Assembly: GCA_002724555.1 (NCBI GenBank)
Contig: PBOZ01000039.1
Span: 80,229-112,437 of the forward strand
Length of the DNA: 32,209 nucleotides
Reading direction: 5' to 3'
DNA from: Rickettsiales bacterium
GTDB lineage: Bacteria; Pseudomonadota; Alphaproteobacteria; UBA8366
The position numbers were made by a program, and so were the translations under genes. The notes below the pieces were generated by a model. It searched no databases. It was not told the origin of the DNA and worked only from the letters and a program-made list of their open reading frames with translations. Below, in pieces: positions 19,354 to 27,365 of this stretch. Each line of letters begins with the position of its first letter. Within the stretch, counting starts at the first letter, position 1.

Positions 19354-20115
19354 ATGCCCAACCGCGAATATGCCCGCCACGCTTTAATCGGCATTGCGCC
19401 GCCGCAATCTAACCCAGTGGTGGAGGCCGAATATACCGCCTTGCTGCCAGATGGGGTCGGTAAACTGGTAACACGGCTTACGGGCGTGGCAGATGACCCA
19501 AAGACCCGGTTCCATCAGTATTTAGAAAACTTCAATCAGAGCCTCACGTCCTATGGCAAAGCTACGCCCGACGCCATCGGCTTTGCCTGTACGGCAACCG
19601 CCTATCTATTCGGAACCGATGAAGCCGATACCCTTGGCGCCGCATCGGTCGCGCGCGGCGTGCCCATCCTTTCCTCGGCTATGGCAATTCAGCGTGCTTT
19701 GTGCTGCTTTGGCGCCAAGCGGATCGCACTGTTCAGTCCATATCCAGATTGGTTGACCACAGCGAGTCGCGATTATTGGACAGGACTCGGCTACGATATC
19801 GTCTCGTGGGGCACAATGCCGGACGACACATCGGACACCGTTAATATCTATGGCCTGAATTCGGCCAGGTTTTTAGACGCATCCGACGCACTGCAAACGG
19901 AAGAAGCTGACGTCATAGTCGTTACTGGGACCGGTATGCCGGTCCTGCCAGCAATCCGACCTTTGTTTGAGCGGACAGGGAAACCAATACTGTGCTCAAA
20001 CAATTGCCTCGCCTGGGCGCTTCTCGACGAGCTTGGGATTGCAGATTTAGCATCACCGTGTGAACCGTGGGAGGCCCTGATCGGTGGTTGGTCAGCAAGA
20101 TTGGCGCGACTTTAA
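19354..20115 (+). CDS. Asp/Glu racemase superfamily protein, two-cysteine form (maleate isomerase / arylmalonate decarboxylase-like)
   Basis: A 253-residue cytosolic enzyme of the Asp/Glu racemase superfamily. Two pseudo-symmetric active-site cysteines are present: Cys79 in GFACTATAYL and Cys214 in KPILCSNNCLAWALL. The N-terminal LIGIAPPQSNPVVEAE and the FSPYPDWL and MPDDTSDTVNIYGL segments match the maleate isomerase/AMDase branch rather than MurI. Two cysteines permit cofactor-free racemisation or cis-trans isomerisation. The gene is the first of a tandem pair with the next one (about 63% identity over 253 ungapped positions by hand count). Start ATG 19354 follows GGTGAG. Confidence 0.87.
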   Translation: MPNREYARHALIGIAPPQSNPVVEAEYTALLPDGVGKLVTRLTGVADDPKTRFHQYLENFNQSLTSYGKATPDAIGFACTATAYLFGTDEADTLGAASVARGVPILSSAMAIQRALCCFGAKRIALFSPYPDWLTTASRDYWTGLGYDIVSWGTMPDDTSDTVNIYGLNSARFLDASDALQTEEADVIVVTGTGMPVLPAIRPLFERTGKPILCSNNCLAWALLDELGIADLASPCEPWEALIGGWSARLARL

Positions 20116-20195
20116 GGTGCCCTCACCATACTCCCCTTAGCGGTCAGAAGAGGGTAGAGTGAGAGACCAGCCACACTTTGCCCGAGGAAGGTAAA

Positions 20196-20957
20196 ATGCC
20201 CGCCCGTGAATATGCCCGCCACGCTTTGATCGGCATCGCCCCGCCGCAGACTAACCCTGTGGTCGAGGCAGAATTTTCTGCCCTCCTTCCAGACGGGGTT
20301 GGCATGCTGGTAACACGCTTGACCGGCGAGGCAGATGACGCGCGTTTACGGTTCTACGAGTATATCGACAACCTCGAGACCAGCTTGAAGGCCTTTGGTA
20401 AAGCTCGAATTGACGCCTTCGGGTTCTCCTTTACCGCCACAGCCTATCTACCCGATATCGACCAAGACAGACGGCTTGCCGCTATGTCAGTAAAAATGGG
20501 ATATCCGATTATTTCATCCTCGCAGGCAATCCACCGCGCCTTGCAGCGGCTAGGCACGAAACGGTTAGCGTTGTTCAGTCCCTATCCTAATTGGCTAACC
20601 GAATTAAGTGCCACCTATTGGTCTGAAAAGGGCTACGAGGTGGTCTCTGTCGCCTCAATGCCAGAAGACACAAACGACACCGTAAATATTTATGGCCTGC
20701 GAACAGAAAGCATGCTGGAAGCCTCGAAGGTGCTTGAGACCGAGCGAGCCGATGCCATCGTCGTCACTGGCTCCGGCATGGCTAGTCTTCCTGCTGTGGC
20801 CGCACTAACAGAACGAACGGGCAAACCGTTCCTATGTTCCAACATTTGCCTTGCATGGGCATTGTTAGACGAACTGGACCTCACGCATTTAGCTCCGCCC
20901 GAGCATCCGGGAGAAGTTCTGGTCGGCGGCTGGACACCAAGACTTTCTCGGCTCTAG
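20196..20957 (+). CDS. Asp/Glu racemase superfamily protein, single-cysteine paralogue
   Basis: A second 253-residue copy, collinear without gaps with its upstream neighbour. Cys214 is kept (KPFLCSNICLAWALL), but position 79 is Phe (GFSFTATAYL). In the superfamily, arylmalonate decarboxylase also has only the second cysteine (Cys188, with Gly74 at the first site), so this copy may be a decarboxylase or a specialised enzyme rather than a racemase. I chose ATG 20196 because GAGGAAGG lies 5 bases upstream and the product then matches its paralogue end to end; an upstream TTG at 20178 would add six residues. It converges on the reductase gene with a 7-base gap. Confidence 0.87.
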   Translation: MPAREYARHALIGIAPPQTNPVVEAEFSALLPDGVGMLVTRLTGEADDARLRFYEYIDNLETSLKAFGKARIDAFGFSFTATAYLPDIDQDRRLAAMSVKMGYPIISSSQAIHRALQRLGTKRLALFSPYPNWLTELSATYWSEKGYEVVSVASMPEDTNDTVNIYGLRTESMLEASKVLETERADAIVVTGSGMASLPAVAALTERTGKPFLCSNICLAWALLDELDLTHLAPPEHPGEVLVGGWTPRLSRL

Positions 20958-20964
20958 CGAGCTA

Positions 20965-22023
20965 TTACGGAAATATTCTCTCAGCGCGAAAGTGATCAAA
21001 CATACGTAAGAACATCGCTTCCGAATCGACTATGTCGTGAAAACCGAATTGCCGAGCTTTAGTCATCGAAGAGATGATATCCCAATCCGGCGTCCAAAGG
21101 TGACGCCAATAAGACCACATCCCCACCTGGTCAAGAGGCTGGTTAAAAAGGCCATGATTTTCTGAAATTCGCTGCCATATCACGTCCTTATCGGCCATGT
21201 ATACAGAGAGATCGACTGTCTCCACTGATCCCATTTTCATGCCAAAATAGTCTGCAAATTTCGGCCAGAGCGATGACCAACGAAAAAAATCTCCATTGGT
21301 GATATTGAAATCCTGATTGGCACAATTGGGGTCCGATGCCATCCAGACCGTCGCCTTAGCAAGTTGCAATGCATCCGTGCATTGATAAAGCGCGTGATAA
21401 TTTCCCTCTGTGCCGGGAAAATTAAACGGTAGCCCCAGTTCCTTCCGGATCGCCGCGTAGGCGCAGATCAGGCTAATCATACTGCGAGTGATGCCAGGTG
21501 CGGTATCGCAGAGCCCGGTCGGACGGGCGGAAGACCAAGACCAGGGCTGCCCCACTTGCAAAGCACGAATATAATCTTCCTGCTCGTAGTAAAAGCTTGG
21601 CCCAGGAAAGCGCGGCGAATCTTCGCGCGCCGGTGTGGCAGTAGGTCCTTTGTGCAGGCCGTAGTTCTTATGACCACTGCCAGTATGGACATGCGCCAGA
21701 CCTGACGCCACAGGCACTACTGTATCGATTAGATTCTTAAACATCGCAACGTTAGTCTCAATCGGCTCCTGTGATCCTTCTTCGTGGTCGAAACGCGCCA
21801 CGTAAAATATATGCGTGATGTCAGTCATAGTTCCAAGTTTGACGCGCACATCTACCGGATCGGTCAGGTCCACTTTGATGTGCACGGCCGCATTGCCGCC
21901 GAGTGGGGCACGGCGCGAAAGGCCTATAACATCCCAGTCATCGAGACCATGGAGATACTCTGTGAGGCGGCGTCCAACAACGCCAGACGCCCCCGCAACC
22001 AATGCTCTTTTTCTTCCCTTCAT
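20965..22023 (-). CDS. PRISE-type SDR oxidoreductase (progesterone 5-beta-reductase / iridoid synthase-like)
   Basis: An extended short-chain dehydrogenase of 352 residues. The NAD(P)-binding motif is GASGVVGRR (from residue 11), followed by SRR at the end of strand 2, which favours NADPH. The active site is of PRISE type: a Lys-x-Tyr element (HKNYG, Lys119) and FYYEQED (Tyr145 or Tyr146), plus WSSARPTGL after it. PRISE enzymes reduce activated C=C bonds of enones or 8-oxogeranial. Bacterial members are largely uncharacterised. The HKNYG segment is a little longer than the usual KHYxGP form. It is divergent from the NtaA-type monooxygenase, 62 bases apart. Confidence 0.85.
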   Translation of the reverse strand: MKGRKRALVAGASGVVGRRLTEYLHGLDDWDVIGLSRRAPLGGNAAVHIKVDLTDPVDVRVKLGTMTDITHIFYVARFDHEEGSQEPIETNVAMFKNLIDTVVPVASGLAHVHTGSGHKNYGLHKGPTATPAREDSPRFPGPSFYYEQEDYIRALQVGQPWSWSSARPTGLCDTAPGITRSMISLICAYAAIRKELGLPFNFPGTEGNYHALYQCTDALQLAKATVWMASDPNCANQDFNITNGDFFRWSSLWPKFADYFGMKMGSVETVDLSVYMADKDVIWQRISENHGLFNQPLDQVGMWSYWRHLWTPDWDIISSMTKARQFGFHDIVDSEAMFLRMFDHFRAERIFP

Positions 22024-22085
22024 GCTTTAGAAACTAAACCGGCGGGAGCGGTTGCAATGTCTGTAAGACACGGTAGGGTCCGAAT

Positions 22086-23405
22086 ATGGCCAAAAAGAAA
22101 ATACATTTCGCGCAATTTCTGGTTCACGGACCAAGCTATCACAGTCTCGCCATGTGGCGCCATCCAAAGACCAAGTTCACTAGGGATAACTGGGCTCGGC
22201 CCGAGCTCTATCAGCACATTGCGAAGACCTGCGAACGCGGCTTATTCGACATGGTTTTCTTCGCAGACCTCAACTACATTTCAGACACATATAGGGGCTC
22301 GCTGGAGCCAGCCATACGATATGCTGCGCAGGCACCGGAGCATGATCCAATTGTCCTGCTAGGCTGGCTTGCCGCAGTAACTAAACATATCGGCCTCGGT
22401 GCTACATTCTCGACCAGTAACCAACATCCATTCTATGCGGCGCGTATGTGGGGCACATTAGACCACTTGACTAACGGCAGAGCCGCCTGGAATGTTGTCA
22501 CCTCAATCAACCGGAATCAGCAGGCTAACTACGGGACCGAGCGCGCCGATGCGGACACTCGATATGATCAGGCGCACGAGTATATCGAGGTTTGCCGTAA
22601 GTTATGGGACAGTTGGGACGAAGAAGCGGTGGTTTTGGACAAGGATGGCGCGATTTTCGCCGACGCCTCGAAAGTCCGACGGATCGAGCATGAAGGTCGT
22701 TTCTTCAAATCCCGGGGACCACTGAACGTCGTCCGGTCGCCGCAAAACGGGCCTGCTATACTACAGGCAGGCACCTCGCCAAAAGGCATGGATTTTGCTG
22801 CCAAGTATGCCGACGGCATTTTCGCTATACAGCCCCGTGTGGAAAACGCGGCCGAATATTTTGCCGAGGTGAAGGGACGTATGGAGACGCTCGGTCGCAA
22901 CCCCAACCATTGCCGCATTCTGTTCGGCGCGCAGCCGATTATCGGCGAAAGCGAAGAACACGCTGTTGAATTACAGGAAGAACATAATGCGCTGGTGCCG
23001 CTCGACGCCGGCATGACGATCCTCTCCGCCCATCTCGACTATGACCTTTCAAAAATTCCTCTCGATGCCAAAATGACCGAGCGTAAGGAGCCAGAACTGC
23101 AGCGCATGCGAACCCGCTTCCTGAAGCCAGATGGCAGTAGTATGACACTCCGCGAGGTTGCGCACCGGCACGGACAGGGGGTTGGCCTGCCGCAATTCAT
23201 CGGCACCGTCAAAAGTGTCGCTGATCAGATGGAAGCCTTCATAGAAAAAGTCGGCGGCGATGGTTTTATGCTAACGCCAATTTTTACCCCCGGAGCTATA
23301 GATCAGTTCGTCGATCTAATGGTCCCAGAATTTCAACGCCGGGGTGTCTACCGCACAGAATACAAGGGGAAAACTCAGCGCGAAATTCTGCGTCAGGAAG
23401 ACTAA
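22086..23405 (+). CDS. LLM-class flavin monooxygenase, NtaA/SnaA/DszA/SoxA family
   Basis: A 439-residue TIM-barrel flavin enzyme of the two-component group, which uses FMNH2 from a separate reductase to oxygenate chelators, sulfur compounds or antibiotics. Family marks: KIHFAQFLVHGP at the N-terminus, ELYQHIAKTCERGLFDMVFFAD, EHDPIVLLGWLAAVTKHIGLGATFSTS, HPFYAARMWGTLDHLTNGRAAWNVVTS, and QAGTSPKGMDFAAKYADGIF. The HxxYHSLAMWRHP segment near residue 20 fits nitrilotriacetate monooxygenase relatives. No flavin reductase gene is in the window, so the partner must be elsewhere. The substrate is not predictable. Confidence 0.92.
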   Translation: MAKKKIHFAQFLVHGPSYHSLAMWRHPKTKFTRDNWARPELYQHIAKTCERGLFDMVFFADLNYISDTYRGSLEPAIRYAAQAPEHDPIVLLGWLAAVTKHIGLGATFSTSNQHPFYAARMWGTLDHLTNGRAAWNVVTSINRNQQANYGTERADADTRYDQAHEYIEVCRKLWDSWDEEAVVLDKDGAIFADASKVRRIEHEGRFFKSRGPLNVVRSPQNGPAILQAGTSPKGMDFAAKYADGIFAIQPRVENAAEYFAEVKGRMETLGRNPNHCRILFGAQPIIGESEEHAVELQEEHNALVPLDAGMTILSAHLDYDLSKIPLDAKMTERKEPELQRMRTRFLKPDGSSMTLREVAHRHGQGVGLPQFIGTVKSVADQMEAFIEKVGGDGFMLTPIFTPGAIDQFVDLMVPEFQRRGVYRTEYKGKTQREILRQED

Positions 23406-23752
23406 TCTTTCGGTTTGCCTCATGCTGCCCCTAAATCTCTGATTGGTGCGCTTAGAAGCAGCTTCGCTGCCATCGTGGCAATTGTGGAAATTTATTCGAA
23501 GAAACGGTGGTGCAGTACATGAAAAAATCACGAAGCCTCTGATTACAAAACAAAACCCTCGATTTTGAAAGATATACCAACCTGGGATTTGGTACATTCG
23601 GCTGGTAATTCCAAATTTTTGCCCAACGCTGCTTCGAGGGTATGCTCCCATCATACTCATAACCTGACCGCAACATCCAAGTGGCTTGATCAACTGGCAA
23701 AACTAGCGTCAATTTTTAATTCTTAAATTGGTTTTATGAATGGAGACACGGA
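23406..23752. other. Intergenic region with a small inverted repeat
   Basis: About 347 bases, AT-rich, with no convincing gene on either strand; the minus-strand ORFs there lack recognisable domains and ribosome sites. It contains the promoter of the downstream hydrolase. TACCAA at 23575-23580 and TTGGTA at 23589-23594 form a 6-base inverted repeat with an 8-base spacer, an operator-like shape. GCAGC-TTC-GCTGC near 23458 is a short hairpin. Confidence 0.5.
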
Positions 23753-24652
23753 ATGAACTTCAAGACGGTCGAAGCGGGTGTGTTACGGGTTCAGTACCAG
23801 GAATACGGCCCGGCACATGGCTGGCCCTGTCTTATGATGCACGGCTTTCCTTACGACGTTCACGCCTATGCAGCGTCCGCGCCCATACTAGCTGACGCAG
23901 GCGCACGCGTCATTGTGCCTTATATGCGAGGCTATGGAGGGACGTCATTCCTCTCGGACAAAACACCACGTTCAGGCGAACAAGCTGCCTTTGGCGCCGA
24001 CCTATTGGCACTGATGGATGCGCTGGGCGTCGATCGTGCGGTGATCGGCGGCTACGACTGGGGCGGGCGGGGTTGCTGTGTCGTCTCCGCGCTCTGGCCA
24101 GACCGCGTTATCGCTTTGGTCTCAGGCAATTCCTACAACATCCAGAATATTGCGCGCTCGATAGAACCAGCGCCCGCAGCCGCCGAAGCCGCACATTGGT
24201 ATCAGTACTATTTCCACTCTGAACGGGGGCGGCGGGGCCTCACCGAGAACCGCCGGGATCTCATACGGCATTGCTGGTCCCTTTGGTCGCCCAAATGGAA
24301 CTTTAGCAATGCAACATTCGAGCAAAGTTCCAAAGCCTTTGAGAATCCAGATTTTGTCGACGTCGTAATCCATTCCTATCGACATCGATACGGACTCGTG
24401 GCAGGCGACCCAGCGGTCGCACATATAGAAACGCGATTAACCGCACAACCGCCAATCACTATTCCAACCATCACGATCGATGGCGATTCGGATGGTGTCT
24501 CAATTTATTCTACATTGGACCAAGCCCATTTCTTCACCGGGCCACACGAGCACCGCGTGTTCAGTGATATTGGGCATAACATACCGCAAGAACATCCCGC
24601 AGATTGGGCCCAGGCGGTGCTCGACGCCCGCGCCATGGCAATCGATCACTAG
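23753..24652 (+). CDS. Alpha/beta hydrolase, epoxide hydrolase / haloalkane dehalogenase-like
   Basis: A 299-residue alpha/beta hydrolase. The oxyanion-side motif is HGFP (30-33). The nucleophile elbow is GGYDWGG with Asp102, so the nucleophile is Asp, as in epoxide hydrolases and haloalkane dehalogenases, not Ser as in esterases. The catalytic His is likely His275 (DIGHNIPQEHP). A cap region (about 130-215) carries tyrosines in WYQYYFH, of the sort that polarise an epoxide. GGAGAC precedes the ATG. A stem-loop follows directly after the stop. Its location between a monooxygenase and two dehydrogenases fits hydrolysis of an oxygenated intermediate, which is inference. Confidence 0.9.
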   Translation: MNFKTVEAGVLRVQYQEYGPAHGWPCLMMHGFPYDVHAYAASAPILADAGARVIVPYMRGYGGTSFLSDKTPRSGEQAAFGADLLALMDALGVDRAVIGGYDWGGRGCCVVSALWPDRVIALVSGNSYNIQNIARSIEPAPAAAEAAHWYQYYFHSERGRRGLTENRRDLIRHCWSLWSPKWNFSNATFEQSSKAFENPDFVDVVIHSYRHRYGLVAGDPAVAHIETRLTAQPPITIPTITIDGDSDGVSIYSTLDQAHFFTGPHEHRVFSDIGHNIPQEHPADWAQAVLDARAMAIDH

Positions 24653-24669
24653 TGAGGTTTCAAACCTCA
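24653..24669. terminator. Stem-loop just after the hydrolase stop
   Basis: TGAGGTT-TCA-AACCTCA is a perfect 7-base-pair stem with a 3-base loop beginning at the base after the stop codon. No T run follows on either strand, so it is not a standard intrinsic terminator; it may instead protect the 3' end or serve two convergent transcripts. Confidence 0.4.
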
Positions 24670-24755
24670 GACCGCCAAAACTCATTTGACAATCTTGTTC
24701 GTCACACACCCGCAGAACGGCGGACACCGAGTTTAGATATGACCATGCGAAAGGA

Positions 24756-25652
24756 TTAGTCCTTCGATTTTGGAATTTCAACGCCCGCTGCTCGCTCGAT
24801 AACCTTTACAATTTCACTTAAGTCGCCACCGCGTAGCCCCATCGCCAAAGCTTGTTGAATGGTTTGATAGGTTGCACTCGCAACACCTTGGGGAACTTCG
24901 AGGCGCTCCGACTCCATACGCCATAGCATCGCATCCTTAGCAATAATGTGTAACGGCGCTTGCATATTAAAATTTCCCTTCATCACAAAGTTAGGGATCT
25001 TCGTCAAAGTGGCACTGTTCTGTCCTGAGCCAGAATTGATGACATCAAGGACCTTTTGCGGATCAACACCGCCTTTCGATGCCAAAGTCAGGGCTTCCAG
25101 TCCTATCACCATATTCGTAAAAGACATGATGTTGTTACATACCTTGGCAATTTGGGCCTGACCCACCTTGTCGCCAACATAGTGAATGTCGCGGGCAAAC
25201 GCCTTGAGAAAGGGCTCGACCTGATCGTAGACGGCTTGTGGGCCCGAAGTGATGACCGTGATATCTGCGTCCCACGCCCTTTGCACGCCACCGGTGATCG
25301 GCGAGTCGAGCATTGGGATGCCATTTGCCGAAAGAGTTTCCTCCATCTCTGCGACCGCTTCCGTTCCCATGGTGCCGAGGTTGACGAAGGTTTTCATCTG
25401 CTTACCGTGAATAACACCTTCTTCACCTGCGACGACTGTTCGAAAGCTCTCGATACTCGGCATGCAAGCGAAAACTAGCTCGGATTCGTCCGCTACGGCG
25501 ACTGGCGAATTAACAATCCGCGCCTGCTTCTCCGCAAGTTTTTCTGTCGCCTCCGGATTTATGTCGTAGGCGACAAGCGACTTCTCTTGATCCAAGATGT
25601 TTGCGGCCAACGGTGCACCCATGCTGCCAGTTCCGATAAAACCCGCTTTCAT
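24756..25652 (-). CDS. 3-hydroxyisobutyrate dehydrogenase-family NAD(P)-dependent oxidoreductase
   Basis: A 298-residue beta-hydroxyacid dehydrogenase. It has the dinucleotide motif GFIGTGSMGAPLA at residues 4-16, Asp30 after strand 2 (AYDINPE), favouring NAD over NADP, the substrate-binding loop DSPITGGVQRAW, and the catalytic Lys170 with Asn174 (GQAQIAKVCNNIM). The family covers 3-hydroxyisobutyrate, tartronate semialdehyde, 2-hydroxymethylglutarate and related reductions; the exact substrate is open. Start ATG 25652 has GGGAG 8 bases upstream and opens directly on the Rossmann strand; a longer in-frame start at 25742 would add 30 residues of no recognisable character. Confidence 0.92.
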   Translation of the reverse strand: MKAGFIGTGSMGAPLAANILDQEKSLVAYDINPEATEKLAEKQARIVNSPVAVADESELVFACMPSIESFRTVVAGEEGVIHGKQMKTFVNLGTMGTEAVAEMEETLSANGIPMLDSPITGGVQRAWDADITVITSGPQAVYDQVEPFLKAFARDIHYVGDKVGQAQIAKVCNNIMSFTNMVIGLEALTLASKGGVDPQKVLDVINSGSGQNSATLTKIPNFVMKGNFNMQAPLHIIAKDAMLWRMESERLEVPQGVASATYQTIQQALAMGLRGGDLSEIVKVIERAAGVEIPKSKD

Positions 25653-25954
25653 ATCCTGTACTCCCAAATTGTACCCGATGAACGAGATACCCCTAAACCG
25701 AGACCAATCCACCATTGTTGTTGCGTAATATTCCGCCAACATCCCGCCGCACCGGCAATGCGTGTGCCGAGGCGATAATAACCTCCGGATCGCTCATTCG
25801 GTTTAACGCGATAGGTTTGATCAAATTCTCCATGTCTGTTCGACGAGGATACCATGCACAGTCGCTCGCCAAATTCAATTGCGCCCAACAAGGTGGATTA
25901 TTCTATCACCCAATCCCACCTAGCACCGAAAGAGAAAAGACCATATTGAATGTT
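25653..25954. other. Intergenic region between the two dehydrogenase genes
   Basis: About 300 bases. Minus-strand ORFs exist here, including one at 25693-25878, but they start at TTG or lack a ribosome site and carry no motif I recognise. The part nearest 25652 must hold the start signals of the downstream dehydrogenase. Nothing else supportable. Confidence 0.4.
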
Positions 25955-26947
25955 CTATGCATTGCCTTGAAAGGCGATGTTTTCAAGAGGCTCACGCCGC
26001 GCCAAATGATCGAGGTTCCGAGGGACGGTCATCCAACGTCGCTCGCGAGACACAACGCTTCGGGAGCTGCAATGCGGCGTCATAATGACATTGTCTAGCT
26101 CCCATATCGGATAATGGGAGGGCTTTCGCTCCGGGTCTTCCAGCGTAGGGTAACCGTACCAGACATCGATAATAGCCCCGCCGATACGCCTCTCTGCCAG
26201 AGCATTATATAGATCCTCCTCCACGATAACTGGTGCACGACCAACGTTTACAATCACCGCATCCGATTTCATGCGACCGAACTTGTGAACATCTATCAAG
26301 CCACGTGTCTCGGGCGCAGTGGGAAGCGTGATGACGACATAGTCGCTTTCGCTCAACAGTATATCGAGCTGATCGAGCCCATAGAACGCCTGCAGAGGCG
26401 GTGGCACATTACCAACCGTGCGATTGACAGCGACCGTCCGCATACCAAACGCAGCTGCACGCAACGCGACGGCCTTACCGATATGCCCATAGCCGACAAT
26501 GCCGATGGTTTTACCAGAGAGTTCGCCATGGTTTGGCCCGACCCCTGGCACCCGGCCCTTCCATCCGAATTCGCGGAACTCTTGGTCATATTTCGAAATG
26601 CCAATCTCGCGTTCCAGCATGCCCAACATGACGAATTCAGCGATGGCGACTTCATGGCCATAAGAATTACAGAGCGTGCAACCTCGCGGCAGGTCCTCTG
26701 GCTTCAGGAATTCGTAACCTGTAAACGGCACCTGATACAGCTTCAAGCTGGGGACGGGCGGCCAATCACCCTTAATTCGCCCCCCCACAACAGCATCGGC
26801 TTGGACAACCAATTCCGAGAAACGATCGAACGGCTCATCCTCAGACCAAGTATCAATCCTCCAATTTGTGGAAAGTTGCTTAGCCAGCCACTCAGCGCGC
26901 GGTTCAGACATTTGTCCAGCAAGCAGAACGGTCAATTGCTCAGTCAT
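25955..26947 (-). CDS. D-isomer-specific 2-hydroxyacid dehydrogenase family protein with atypical active site
   Basis: A 330-residue protein of the D-2-hydroxyacid/phosphoglycerate dehydrogenase family, which interconverts 2-oxo and D-2-hydroxy acids with NAD(P). Seen: nucleotide motif GKTIGIVGYGHIGKAVALRAA (145-165), DYVVITLPTAPETRGLI, VNVGRAP with Arg237, and TPH with His292. The usual catalytic Glu (DVFxxEP) is Tyr266 here (DVWYGYP), and His is followed by CSS rather than the usual small-Gly context. I chose ATG 26947 because it overlaps by 8 bases the stop of a small upstream ORF, as in coupled genes; an upstream in-frame ATG at 27031 would add 28 residues. It may be a divergent or non-canonical reductase. 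Confidence 0.88.
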   Translation of the reverse strand: MTEQLTVLLAGQMSEPRAEWLAKQLSTNWRIDTWSEDEPFDRFSELVVQADAVVGGRIKGDWPPVPSLKLYQVPFTGYEFLKPEDLPRGCTLCNSYGHEVAIAEFVMLGMLEREIGISKYDQEFREFGWKGRVPGVGPNHGELSGKTIGIVGYGHIGKAVALRAAAFGMRTVAVNRTVGNVPPPLQAFYGLDQLDILLSESDYVVITLPTAPETRGLIDVHKFGRMKSDAVIVNVGRAPVIVEEDLYNALAERRIGGAIIDVWYGYPTLEDPERKPSHYPIWELDNVIMTPHCSSRSVVSRERRWMTVPRNLDHLARREPLENIAFQGNA

Positions 26948-27140
26948 GGCCACACAACCCCAAGTATTTACAGGCGCCATTGAAACCTGGATGCCTACAC
27001 GATACCGCCGCTCGGTCTTCAGCGTTATCAACTATCGCTGCCATAACCTGGCCAATTTTTGATGCCATGTTGCACACTTCATGAGTCGCCGCTCCAAGAG
27101 CGACTTCACTTTTACCTTTCATCCACACGTTAATTCCCAT
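26940..27140 (-). CDS. Small ORF coupled to the 2-hydroxyacid dehydrogenase gene
   Basis: A 66-residue ORF starting at ATG 27140. It has one of the best ribosome sites in the window (GAGGAGGT at 27149-27156, 8 bases away), and its TGA overlaps the dehydrogenase ATG by 8 bases. The sequence, beginning MGINVWMKGKSEVALGAATH and ending LGLCGHD, has an Ala-rich, probably helical middle (NMASKIGQVMAAIVDNAEDRA) and five cysteines, mostly in the C-terminal third. I recognise no family. It could be a real small protein, a leader peptide for the dehydrogenase, or the intact end of a decayed gene. Confidence 0.5.
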   Translation of the reverse strand: MGINVWMKGKSEVALGAATHEVCNMASKIGQVMAAIVDNAEDRAAVSCRHPGFNGACKYLGLCGHD

Positions 27141-27148
27141 GAAAACCT

Positions 27149-27156
27149 ACCTCCTC
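27149..27156 (-). promoter_or_regulatory. Strong Shine-Dalgarno before the small ORF
   Basis: GAGGAGGT on the minus strand, 8 bases before ATG 27140. It is the main reason to treat the 66-codon ORF as translated. Confidence 0.55.
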
Positions 27157-27193
27157 ACCGTGGCGATCCCGAAAACGCTCCCAGCGTTGGCAA

Positions 27194-27210
27194 TGGCCGC
27201 TGAGCGGCCA
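27194..27210. repeat. Perfect inverted repeat between divergent genes
   Basis: TGGCCGC-TGA-GCGGCCA, a 7-base-pair palindromic stem with a 3-base centre, lies in the 225-base divergent gap between the small ORF/dehydrogenase unit and the phosphoesterase gene. It could be a regulator site or a hairpin in the leader of the leftward transcript. No T run follows. Confidence 0.45.
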
Positions 27211-27365
27211 AGCTTAAATGCCAGATGCGGCATAATTTCCTATCAGAAATTGTAAAATCGATTTTGATGCTTGGTAAGCATTCCGGTATGCTGCAGCAAT
27301 AGGAAATGTATCTTCTAAGGCCAGTCCGATGGATTTAGGCTACAGTAGGAAGGGAGCACTCCGCT

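Noticed and set aside
23452-23712. Minus-strand ORF of 86 codons after the NtaA-type gene
   Set aside because: No recognisable motif, no ribosome site, and an overlapping ORF in another frame is equally open; composition looks noncoding.
25693-25878. Minus-strand ORF of 61 codons between the two dehydrogenases
   Set aside because: It starts at TTG without a ribosome site, has no motif, and overlaps another unsupported ORF.
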